In this document: positions 13,575-25,627 of the stretch, in pieces
Layout: every line of letters begins with the position of its first letter
How positions within the stretch are numbered: position 1 is the stretch's first letter
Source: Diorhabda sublineata
Lineage: Eukaryota > Arthropoda > Insecta > Coleoptera > Chrysomelidae
Length of the DNA: 64,000 bases
Direction of reading: 5' to 3'
Assembly: GCF_026230105.1 (NCBI RefSeq)
Contig: NC_079483.1
Coordinates: 8,363,312-8,427,311 of the forward strand
Program-made: the position numbers and the translations under genes
Notes under the pieces: model-generated
What the model was told of the DNA's origin: nothing
Databases searched by the model: none
The model's input: the letters and a program-made list of their open reading frames with translations, nothing else

Positions 13575-13847
13575 TCCGTATAAATTTTCTATACAATTAA
13601 ACTTCAGCGATGATAAATCATTTCGATTTTAACAGTTATTTAGACAATTAGTCACTGTTATTAACTTCTTATTGTGTTCAGTTTCGTTAATTGGGAATAA
13701 ATTTGTAATTTCAAGATACGCATCGGGGTAAACGACCCCGTTGACCTCGTTCAAACACCGGAGTTTCTTAATTTCGATGAAATCGTTCGATTCTTATCGA
13801 TTTAAGTGAACGAAAATGATTGTTGCAGATCGAAAACCTCGAAAAAT
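13575..13847 (+). promoter_or_regulatory. Probable fascin 5' UTR with a short intron
   Basis: Downstream of the TATA box there is a donor-like GTAAAC at 13728 and a good acceptor (GATTGTTGCAG) ending at 13828. A 101-bp intron would put the first coding exon at 13829, with the ATG at 13848. A short upstream frame begins with ATG near 13609 and codes for about 13 residues. The splice sites and transcription start are predicted by eye. Confidence 0.5.
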
Positions 13848-16800
13848 ATGAACGGAATAGTAGAAAGTCACACGAACGGATCGGGCGATCTTAACGGATG
13901 CGGCGATATAATTACGCAAAACCAACAGAAAGGTTGTTGGACTATCGGTCTCATAAATTCCAAGTGTCGGTACTTAACGGCCGAAACGTTCGGTTTCAAA
14001 ATCAACAGCAACGGTACTTCGCTCAAAAAGAAACAGATATGGACTTTGGAGCCCGATACATCCGGCGCTGGAGACAGTAAGTATATTCCCATATAATATT
14101 ATTTCGATTTTTTATTTTTTTTGTTTTTTTTTTTCAAATTTGTTTCCCTCAAACATTTTATTTTACGATCTATTTTTACCATTTTAAATTAAGAACGTTT
14201 CAACGATCCACCGGGACATCCTTTATATTACGAGACACTGATTGTTTGGAGCGCGGTTGCCAACCGTTCCGGATTTCCGGGACAGTCCCGACATCCATTC
14301 GCGTGACGTGTGCACCCGGAATACTGATTGTCCCAAGTTTCCCGCTCTCCCCTAATTTTTAGTCGACATTCGAAAACTTATGTACAATTTTTTTCCAAAT
14401 ACGATTATCGTTTGATTCAATTACGACTTTTACGAATACAACATTTTCCTGCATTCATTTCGTATTCAAATTGGGACAACCGGTATAATAAATTCTCTAA
14501 TTTGAATCAAGAACGTTAAAAAAATCAACCTACTACTTTCAAATCAGAAAAATCGATAATATATTAAATCCGCTTTATTGCATTCAGTTTAGTACTTTTT
14601 TCTTCGTGTAAAATATACTAAAAAATATAAGTCATCAAAGATCGACAATTTATTTTTTTTTTCGCATTCGTTATTTTGATAACATTGTTATATATGTCAT
14701 TTATTACCTTATAGAGTGACAGTTTAATACCGATGATTACGATCGATATGATAAAGTGATAATCATTCACTGACAAGTAGGTATTTACCGATAATCAGTT
14801 GACAATAAATAATTTACTGTCGTATTATCGTTAAGTTTGTATAACCAGTGGTATGACATTTAAATTACTTCAAATACAAAAAATATAAGAATTATTAGAT
14901 CACGTATATATTAGTATATAAGACTTATTTGTAAAAGCGGCAACATCGACGCTTTATATCTCCAAACTATTTACGTAAAATATTCAATGTAAATTTATTT
15001 ATTTTCAATTTAGTTTAATAGATGGGTCTGTCGGCGTAAATAATCATCAAATTAAGTAAAAATAATCATGCATTGTTGATTTTACTAAAAAAATTAGGTA
15101 TACCTTTAATTTTATGTAACTACCTTGATCGTTAATAATATGTTTCTGTAAATTTGGCATACATCCCTACATCGATGTGATCCGGCCGACTGGTTGTCAG
15201 CGACTGCTACATAATTCTGAGTATAACTTTATAATTTGCTGCCAACGCACCCTAGCGGTCAGTATAAGTACTATACATTTCGAAGTATATTAAAATATGC
15301 TTTTTATTCGGTATCCTTTGATTTAATTAAGGTTATTAATTAATTATAATTGTATATTCTAACATTTTTTTCAATGTTCGTTTCCATATCCTAATAAAAA
15401 TCTCAAACTTTTTACAAGATAGTCGCTAGGGTATAAACTGAAATCAAAACAAGAAATTTGACAGATGTCAAACAATTAGACTACTTGATAAAGTCAATTT
15501 GATCAAAACATAAAGCGTTGTCTTCAATATCTAATATAGATCTGTGGTTGCCCCAAAATAACACTTGTAGGGTGTTGTACGTGGAGCTGTGTCTGTGATT
15601 GGTATAAACGCCTAATTTTGTCACGTGATTTAGTTTGGTATTCGCGAGTCACTTCACTGAATCGGTTAGTTAAAACAATAATAAACGTCATTATTGACTT
15701 ACGTATACGTATACTCAATTTTGAATATTTATGTAATCAATTGACAATAAAAACAGTAATATACAGAGGAGAATAATAGATTTTCATAATTTAACCACTA
15801 CTAAAAATCGTAATTCTATAATTTTTATACAAGGTTATATATAAAAGTTCTTTTTTACATTTCAAATTAAATTTATAGAGTATTGTTTCAGGTTTGATAT
15901 ACTTAAAATCGCACTTGGGGAAATACTTAGCAGTAGATTCATTCGGTAACGTCACTTGTGAAAGCGAAGAAAAAGAACCGGGTTGTAAGTTACAAATAAG
16001 CGTAGCCGAAGACGGTACCGGTAGATGGGCCCTCCGCAACGTCGTACGAGGGTAAGTCGTTAAGTTCTATCAACATTTTCCAATATCTGGTTTATACTGT
16101 GGCAATGCAAATTTGTTTCAGATACTTTTTGGGTGCTTCCGCCGATAAATTAACCTGTACGGCTAAAGTACCGGGTGACGCGGAATTTTGGCACGTGCAT
16201 TTGGCGGCTAGACCCCAAATGAATTTGAGATCGGTCGGTAGGAAACGTTTCGCTCACTTATCGGAGAACCTCGACGAAATTTACGTCGACGCTAACGTTC
16301 CTTGGGGCGAAGACACGCTTTTCACCCTCGAATTCAGATTGGAGGAATCCGGAAAATACGCCATTCACACTTGCAACAATAAATATCTTTCCATGAATGG
16401 TGAGTTTTTTCAATTAATTTGGAGAAATTGGGGGGTTATAACAATTTGAGCTCTTTAAATCTATATGATCGGTTCAATTTTGAAAAATATTTCTATTTAT
16501 TAATATAGCTTTCCCCAAAAAGGGGGACATGTATCATAATTTATTATATTTGAGGCTGGAAATGAATATTTTTCTTATTGGAGTCCCTACCATAGCCAGT
16601 TTTTTCTGTTACCAGGTAAATTAGTGGATAGTTGTAATAAAGACTGTCTCTTCACTGCCGAATACCACAGTGGCCAATTAGCTTTAAGAGACCGCAACGG
16701 TCAATATTTGAGTCCCATCGGTTCGAAAGCTGTGTTGAAAACTCGTTCCAATACAGTTACCAAAGACGAACTCTTCTCTTTGGAAGATTCACTTCCTCAA

Positions 16801-19800
16801 GCCAGTTTCGTAGCCGCTTTGAATACCAGATTCGTTTCCGTTAAACAAGGTAAGTGTTTCAAATTAACCACTTCATCATTCCGTCTCATCTAAGTTTAAT
16901 AAGAATTTGTTTTTTCTATAATTGTCGCTCAAAAGCTACTACACACTGTAATTTTTCAAAATTTTTGTAATGCTTAATATTTGGAAAAGTGAAAATCGTT
17001 TAATTCTGATACGGTTCAAATAAACACTTGGTACAATAAAAATTTGAGTTTTACTAATGAAATCTCTATGAATATGTTTTTGGGCACGTTATGTATATAT
17101 TTAACATTGTTTTTGCCATGAAAGAATAAAATTCTAAACAAAATTTATTATATACAGCGTAATTGAAAAAAATCAATTCGAAAGTGCCTATTACATACTG
17201 TATATTTTTTTAATCCACTCTATATATAGTAATTTTTTTATTTACAAAATATTTTAATTTATTTTCGTATTTTTTCTCATGTTTCTTTATTTTTTGTTGG
17301 TATTTTTTTGTATTTACTGATACTTCCAAATCTATATTGATAACTTGATTATTTTCATTTTTAATTTTACATTTTTTAATAATCAAATTAGATTTTTGTG
17401 TTCTAAACTATCTTATTTATTAATGAGAGTATACTGAATACTAAAATTCCAGAGATAATCAAAAAAAGTTTGATTGAATAACAGCAACAAAGCAAATATG
17501 ATATACTTTATACAAATTATTGTATACGCTTTATAAACAAATAAATATAACCAGTTTTCATGTAATACTTCGAAACAATCAAAAATAAACATTTGAAAAA
17601 GTTTTTTTCTATCGAAAATTATTTTAAAACAAAATAATACAATTGAACATAACCTCAACATAACAAACGACTTCATAGAATAATTATAAATGTGTAAATT
17701 ATTTTGAAATGTAAAAAAAAATATATGTTAATACTTACATTTTGGCGAAAAAAATTATTAATTTAACTTCAATACATTTACATAACACAAAAAACCATCA
17801 TTAATTTCTTATTTAAGCAACTTTCTAGAAACAAATTGAATTTCGTAAAAGCATTCTTCTTTTTTACATATATACCTGAACCTACTCGTTCCGTTAACGT
17901 CAAATTTGAATCGAAATTTCCAATTTGTTAAGAATGTAAATAAAAAAGAAGACAAATATAATGGACATGACATTCTTAGGTTAACTGTAGTCGCTATGCA
18001 GATGTTTATATTGTTATTCATTGCTACTTGTTGACCTTCAAAAAGAACTATCGATCCCAAAACACAATTTCAAATTGAAAGAAAGCTAAATAACTAATCG
18101 GAATTTTTTAAAATTCAAACTAATATTTGATTTATAATCGACTACTTTTGATATTGAATAAAATTTGTTTTTATTATATAGGGAGTTTGTGTGAAATGGC
18201 GGTCCTCAAAATTTCTTTTAACACTTAAAGATATTTTAGTTTTTAAATTTTTCCTAGAGAGACAGGATGTTATTTTTACCATATCAATAATTTTTGGGGA
18301 GTAAATTTAGATAACTTGCTTACGTTTTTAAAAATAGTAACTAGGGATGTTTGTTTTTTATCACTCATCGTTCATATACAGGGTGTTTTTTCGTCGCGTA
18401 TTGTAAAATTGTAAAACACATTAATACCCCATATTTCAAATATATTTATACTGAAAATAGTGAATATAACGTTATGTATGTGTAAAGAAATTTTGAAAAA
18501 CAGTTATGATAAATTGTTTTATATTTTTCTTTTCGTCAAGGCCATCAGCGGTTTTAAATATTTATGCAAAAGTAATAATTAAGACATATGGTAACCGAAT
18601 AACAGATGTTTTCTATAATGATGCATGTCTTCTAAAATTGCATATCTTTATAAAACAATCGGAGATATTTATATGGAATATACAGGATGGATTAATAATC
18701 TAGGATATTGTTTTTATCGCTATTTTTAAAAAATAGGTTTTAATGTTACAGGGTCGAAGTATATAAAAAATATATTGTTTCCAAACATGAATATACAGGA
18801 TGAATAAATAAATTAAGCTATTGTTTTTATGATTTTTTTTTATATAAAAATAGGATTTGACGATACAGGGTCGAATTATATCAAAAATATATTGTGTAAT
18901 TTTTCTTCCTCTATGAATATACAGGGTGGATAAATAATCTAAAAAAAAGTTTTTATGAATTTTTTATATAGAAATAGGTTATAGGTTTTGACGATACAGG
19001 GTCGAATTATATCAAAAATATATTGTTTTTAAACGACTTGATATAATTTTTTTTCTATATGAATATACAGAGTGGATAAATAATCTAAGGTATCGTTTTT
19101 ATGAATTTTTTTATATAAAAATAGGTTTTGTCGATACAGGGTTGTATTAAATAAATAACAAACATTAACTACGAACGAATTGATCTAATCGTCTTCTTAA
19201 TGGAATATACAGGATGGATTAATGAAGAAGGGGAATATTCTTGTAACTTTTTTTATATAAAAATAAGTTTTGTTTATACAAGGTCGTATTATATCGAAAA
19301 ACTGTATTAACTGCAAACAACTTGATTTTCGCTTGTTGCTAACTGAATATACAGGATAGCTTATTAGTCTAGGTATAGTTATTATTGATTTTTTTGAAAT
19401 ACGGTGTTGTATTATATCAAAAATTGCATTGTTTGTGAAGTATTTGAACTACTATCGGTAATTTTAATATACAGGATGGATTACTAATCAAATTTATGGT
19501 TTTTATTACTTTTTTGAACGTTCGGATTATTCAATGCACACTTATCGTTACGAGCGTCTTAAACGAACATTTATTCTTAAAATAGAAGCCAGACGCGGAT
19601 AAAAAAGGTCTTTCGATAAGTTATTTATCCAATGGAATAAAACAGATACGAACAGGACCGTATTTACCAATATTATGATATTTCGCGTCAATAAAATCAT
19701 GTAATTCATCGACAATTAGAATATTTATTGATACTGCGATATGCAGGACCGGATTCAGATCACGTGCGCCCATTATTATAATATAAAAATTATCTTGATT

Positions 19801-22800
19801 CAATTTTTCCTAACCTAACATGAAATCGTGATAGCGTACTTTCGATCTCCAACACGACAACAAAAAACGTATTTGCATGGTTCTCGTTAACCATATGTTG
19901 ATGTAATACAATCACGTATATACAGATGTTACTAGTTTTTACTGTTAGGAACGCTGGTTTGAAATAATAACACTATTTTAATGATACGTCTATTTAAACA
20001 ACGTTATTTGAAGAAAAAAAAAAATAGTTTAGGATCTCACTTTACGAGATGCGGCAACTTACACAACGATCTCAACGTTTATATCACGATTTTTGCCTAA
20101 AGGTACCTAAAGTATGACGTATTTTTGATGACTCGGTCGATTTTGTGTAATATTTTTTGTTATTCAATTTTATAAATTGAAAAAAAAAACAATTTTGCAA
20201 TTTATATTTTCATTCTGTTACGAAACTTATATGCAGGAATTATAACTTCACAGAAACTGCGTTGTTTATAAATTACACAATGTGAATCAGCTTATTCTTT
20301 GAAAATTTCATTATTTTTGCTGGAGATAATATTTTTCGCCGTTTATCTAACGGTTTATCAAAGGAAGTTTCATCTAAATAAAATTGTAAACGAAATTACT
20401 TTCGAGAAACACCCTGTAATTACAGTCAGTTTTTGTTATATTACTAAATATTGTTCACCCTGTAACTTACTAATGACGTAACATGAATTTCTATAAGAAT
20501 TTTTCTTCTAAAAAAATCAAAAACTAAAATTACTTTCGAGAAACACCCTGTAGTTACAAAACGTCCGTTTTTGTTATATTACTTAAAATTGTTCACCCTG
20601 TAACTTACTAATGACGTAACATAAATTTCTATAAGAATTTTTCTGCTAAAAAAATCAAAAACTAAAATTACTTTCGAGAAACACTCTGTAATTACAAAAA
20701 GTCAGTTTTTGTTATATTACTTAAAATTGTTCACCCTGTAACTTACTAATGACGTAACATAAATTTCTATAAGAATTTTTCTTCTAAAAAAATCAAACAC
20801 TAAAATTACTTTCGAGAAACACCCTGTAGTTACCAAACGTCCGTTTTTGTTATATTACTTAATGTTGTTCACTCTGTAACTTACTAATGACGTAACATAA
20901 ATTTCTATAAGAAATGTTTTTTTAAAAAAATCAAAAACTGAAATTACTTTCGAGAAACACCCTGTAATTACAAAGTCTGTTTTTGTTATATTACTTAATA
21001 TTGTTCACCCTGTGACGTAACATAAATTTCTATAAGAATTTTTCGTCTAAAAAAATAAAAAACTGAAATTACTTTCGAGAAACACTCTGTAATTACAAAA
21101 AGTCCATTTTTGTTATATTAATATTGTTCACCCTGTATCTTACTAATGACGTAACATGAATTTCTATAAGAATTTTTCTTCTAAAAAAATAAACTGAAAT
21201 TATTTTCGAAAAACACCCTGTAATTACAAAAAGTCCGTTTATATATATTACTTTATTGTTCACCCTGTAACTTACTAATGACGTAACATAAATTTCTATA
21301 AGAATTTTTCGTCTAAAAAAATCAAAAACTGAAATTAGTTTCGAGAAACACCCTGTAATTACAAAGTCTGTTTTTGTTATATTACTTAATATTGTTCACC
21401 CTGTAACTTACTAATGACGTAACAAGAATTTCTATAAGAATTTTTCTTCTAAAAAAATCAAAAACTAAAATTACTTTCGAGAAACACCCTATAATTACAA
21501 AACGTCCGTTTTTGTTATATTACTTAATGTTGTTCACTCTGTAACTTACTAATGACGTAACATAAATTTCTATAAGAAATGTTTTTTTAAAAAAATCAAA
21601 AACTGAAATTAGTTTCGAGAAACACCCTGTAATTACAAAGTATGTTTTTGTTATATTACTTAATATTGTTCACCCTGTGACGTAACATAAATTTCTATAA
21701 GAATTTTTCGTCTAAAAAAATAAAAAACTGAAATTACTTTCGAGAAACACCTTGTAATTACAAAAAGTCCATTTTTGTTATATTAATATTGTTCACCCTG
21801 TATCTTACTAATGACGTAACATGAATTTCTATAAGAATTTTTCTTCTAAAAAAATAAACTGAAATTATTTTCGAAAAACACCCTGTAATTACAAAAAGTC
21901 CGTTTATATATATTACTTTATTGTTCACCCTGTATCTTACTAATGACGTAACATAAATTTCTATAAGAATTTTTCTTCTAAAAAAATCGAAAACTGAAAT
22001 TAGTTTCGAGAAACACCCTGTAATTACATAGTCTGTTTTTGTTATATTACTTAAAATTGTTCACCCTGTAACTTACTAATGACGTAACATAAATTTCTAT
22101 AAAAATTTTTAGTCTAAAAATATCAACAGACGATATTACTTTCGAGAAGCACCCTGTATTTCATAAATTACTTCCCCGAAAATAATTAATTTGTTACCAT
22201 ATGAACAATACTTTCGAATTACGATTAATTAAAGCTTTAATCTTTTAATAGTGAAAATATGTAGAATCTTGGAAATCGAAATAAATAATTTTTGATTGGC
22301 AACCTTGTTTTTATGTGCTGTTTGTTAATATTTTTGAAAATGAACGTAGATTTCAGCAATTTCCAACTCGATATAATAGAAATTATCTGCAATAAAACCA
22401 GGTATTTTTTTCGATTAATGAATGTCTGAAAGACTTACAATCGATTTTAAATTCGATTCAAAAAACAACGCTGTATAAAACTAGTTACAAATAAATAATT
22501 CAAAAGGATAGACGCAATTAACTTCACCATAAATAAATAGTTAAATCAAAATGACCACCAGTAAGATACTTTATAAAATATTTAGTGCAAACAAACACCC
22601 TGTATATAACAACGAGAATATTTAATAAATCTATGAATAGTATTTACAGGAAATTTCTTTATATTCCTATATCTGTATTGGTAGATCTTGTTTATCGAAT
22701 AGACAAACAAAAAAAAAACACATAAGAACAATGGTTTTGCTATCAAGCGTGTTACATTCCGATGACCATTTTATCTGTTTGTTGTTTTACAAGTTCTTGA

Positions 22801-25627
22801 CCCGCAGATTGTATCGTATACGCCCGATTCCATATAAAGCGAGCTTCGTTTGCAGTTAATTTCTTACAGGCGAATAAATCTATTGCGGTTACATCGGTTT
22901 AAAACCATATTAAATTTAAAAAAAAACTATTACGAATCAGATTGTATATCACTTTTCTTTAGCTCTTATAAATGTAAATAAATATTTTGAGGTTAAGGTA
23001 CGTCAACCGTTTTCAGCTTATTATAAATATACATGAAATAAATTCGATCATTCTATATGGATATACAAGAATAATTATTTGTTTACAAACGTTAAACATC
23101 TTAATCTGAATTCAATAACATTTCGTATAATAAAATTAATTTGGATAGGTTACTGACCTACGCGAACTTCGTGCGCCATTATTACTAACACGAAATATAC
23201 CAAACAGTGTTGCCACTGATTTCTACTTATTTGTAAAATTGCTACTTTTACGATGTTATTAGAAAATGATGAAAATTAAATGTAAAGTCATATTTCGGTA
23301 AAAAGAATATGTCGAAACGTTAATTTTTTATCAAAAGAGATCTAAAGTCAAGAAAATTTATCAAGAAAAACGTTTATTTCTATATACAGGTGTAGATGTA
23401 ACTGCTAACCAAGAAGAAATATCAGATCACGAAACCTTCCAATTGGAATTCGATTGGAACACCAAGAGATGGTACATCCGTACAATGCAAGATAAATATT
23501 GGACTCTCGAAACCGGAGGGGGTATTCAAGCCTGCGGTGACAAAAGGTTAAAGACAAAATTCTAAAAAATTACCGAGAGATAATAATTTTTTTTATTAAA
23601 TGCAGATCATCTAACGCCTTATTCGACCTCTCCTGGCAAACCGACGGTTCCGTAGCGTTCAGAGCTAATAACGGACGTTACGTCATTACCAAACGTTCCG
23701 GTCACCTTTACGCTACCTCAGACACTATCGACGACACCTGCAGATACTTCTTCTATCTCGTCAACAGACCCATTTTGGTATTAAAATGCGAACAAGGCTT
23801 CGTGGGATATAAATCGACAACGAATCCTAAATTGGAGTGCAATAAGGCTACTTACGAGACCATACAAGTCGAGAGGGGAGAAAAGGGAATTGTTTATTTC
23901 AAAAGTAAGTGAATTTTTTTATTATTAACTTTTCAATCAAAACAAATTTAAAATCAAGACGATTTAGCAAGAAAAATTTATTTATTTAGATAAAAATTAT
24001 ATTTATTTATAATTTTTACAAATAATACTAAAAAAAATACAATTTAATAACAAAATATTTCATCGACTAATCTTTTTAGACAGGACGGCAACGTTGTAAA
24101 CAGTGTTATTATAATATGATCCTTATAAGCATTGGTTTGACCATGTTGTTTGATTTAAAAATATGTAAATATAAATTTTCAAATATATTTACCAATAACT
24201 AATAAATAAATCATTTTTATATTTTTTCTTCAAAGTTTTTATAATTATCACTTCGTAATGGAGGTGTTTACTCTATCGGTTTAAATTAAAACAATAAAAA
24301 TTAACCTAAGAATACTTACAGACGAAAGTATTAATCTGAACCTCACTTTTTTCACATACTACACACGCACGTAACACAATTGATTATATTTTGCACAAAT
24401 TTTCACAAAAATATAAGAATAAATTATATTCTGAATATACCCAAAATAGCCGTTTGACTTTATTGACAACGTCAACGCAATCGTTTCATCCGAAATCGAT
24501 TTCTTCGGAATTAGACGCGAAGAGTATTTTTGACTAAACATAATTTGAAACCATTCCAAAATTTTCGTTTTTATCTTTAGAAGTTTTTATACACAATAAA
24601 ATTAACCTATTGAATATCTATTAATGCTCGTTAATGTTTATTTTAATTAAGAATAATTAATAGTAATGAGTGATAAAAAATAATCGATACGTTATTCACG
24701 ATAAAACTGGAATCGATTCTAATGTCACTAAATTATCGGTTGTAACGTTTTCACATTTATCAAAAAAGTGCCCTTTTTAATCAAACTTTTATATATAGTC
24801 CTGTATTTTGAAAAATAATTTCATAAAAAACGTACATTTAATATATAACTGTTATATTGAATTCCATTTTTAGAATGGATTTTGTTTCATTAATTTTTCC
24901 AGGCAGATAATAAAACCGGCAACGATGCATTAATATAGCGGGAGTAATCAATTTGCCACACAACAATGTGAAAAATTTAGTTCTGTTGTGATATTTTTGA
25001 TAAACGCTGAGTTTTTTCGTGAATAATTCAATATTTATGATATAAAGTAATACATTGTGAGTTTTTGTTAATAACGATATTGAAATTGATACAATTTTTT
25101 ATAATTCTAACCTCAAATTGAAACAGCATCTAACGTATGTATTTAAATATTGTTTTTGTACGTTTTTTTTTGTGTTTTAAAATTATATTTCGAAATACTG
25201 GACAGTATTTGAACTGTTTTTCAAACTTTTTTCTTTCTTTTAATACCCTAAGTTACTTTATTCTTTTATATAATATCGTTTTATTTTGATATTAGGTTTG
25301 TTTTCTATGAAAATCAGTTAGAAATAAAACCGATTTACATATAAAAGAGGCCTAAAATCAAGACAAATACCACTAAAAACTTATAAAAAGATGTAAGAAG
25401 TAAAAAATTGATCGTTTTATATAGCTCACGAAGGAAAATACTGGCATGCCGATAGTGAAAGTGTAACCGCCGATTCAGATACACCGGAGGGTTTCTATTT
25501 GGAATTGAGGGAACCTACACGTTTGTGTATCAAAACTTCGACTGGTAATTACTTAACGGCGAGCAAAAACGGATGTTTCCGTATAGGTGACAGCAATATC
25601 GAAAGTGCTACACAATGGGAATACTAA
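13848..25627 (+). CDS. sn: Fascin (singed), actin filament-bundling protein
   Basis: Fascin cross-links parallel actin filaments in bristles, filopodia and nurse cells. Seven coding exons join perfectly in phase: 13848-14076, 15892-16051, 16122-16399, 16616-16849, 23390-23546, 23606-23904 and 25425-25627, giving 519 aa (about 512 in Drosophila). The protein is four beta-trefoil repeats, with family segments in order: GLINSKCRYLTAETFGF, LKSHLGKYLAVDSFGN, ARPQMNLRSVGRKRFAHLSE, WGEDTLFTLEF, GQYLSPIGSKAVLK, DELFSLEDSLPQASF, QEEISDHETFQLEFDW, NRPILVLKCEQGFVGY and ELREPTRLCIKTSTGNYL. SLKKKQIWTLE keeps the regulatory serine (Ser58 here) that matches human Ser39, the PKC site controlling actin binding. 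The start was chosen as the first ATG of the exon after a good acceptor; the first 25 residues are a variable extension. Intron 4 is 6.5 kb and full of tandem repeats. The heat-shock elements upstream suggest stress-responsive control. Confidence 0.97.
14077..15891 (+). other. Fascin coding intron 1 (1.8 kb)
   Basis: Bounded by the donor GTAAGT and the acceptor TTGTTTCAG. It holds AT-rich sequence without a gene. The segment 15520-15720 has higher complexity and contains CACGTGA. An open frame on the minus strand there resembles nothing known. The segment 15160-15270 is locally GC-richer and could be regulatory, but I see no firm motif. Confidence 0.6.
18370..19500. repeat. Diverged tandem repeat, about 110-145 bp period, with ATATACAGGRTGG core
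   Basis: A unit headed by AATATACAGG(G/A)TGGAT recurs near 18680, 18790, 18918, 19061, 19205, 19342 and 19462. Most units also contain ATAAAAATAGGTTTTG and GATACAGGGTCG(A/T)ATTA, giving two ACAGG words per unit. Copies are much more diverged than in the 20.4-22.2 kb array, so this array is older or less homogenised. It lies inside fascin intron 4. No coding potential. Confidence 0.85.
20400..22170. repeat. Tandem repeat, about 135-bp unit, 14 copies, with 665-bp higher-order repeat
   Basis: The word TTTCGAGAAACACCCTGTA marks each unit. Its CGA lies at 20403, 20537, 20675, 20813, 20951, 21076, 21207, 21342, 21478, 21616, 21741, 21872, 22007 and 22143. Each unit has a second landmark, GTTCACCCTGTAACTTAC, followed by TAATGACGTAACATAAATTT. 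The spacings 138-125-131-135-136 occur twice in a row, so five-unit blocks of 665 bp are duplicated. The array lies wholly inside fascin intron 4. Confidence 0.95.
23905..25424 (+). other. Fascin coding intron 6 (1.5 kb)
   Basis: Bounded by the donor GTAAGT and the acceptor TTATATAG. It contains AT-rich DNA with GGCAAC words near 24082 and 24914 and nothing coding that I can support. Confidence 0.7.

Larger units (their letters stand above)
16850..23389 (+). other. Fascin coding intron 4 (6.5 kb), repeat-laden
   Basis: Bounded by the donor GTAAGT and the acceptor TATATACAG, and phase-consistent with both neighbouring exons. Apart from the two tandem arrays annotated separately (about 18.38-19.50 kb and 20.40-22.17 kb) it is AT-rich DNA. 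Open frames such as 17413-17676 and 17809-18060 on the minus strand have no recognisable family and look like chance frames. Confidence 0.85.
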
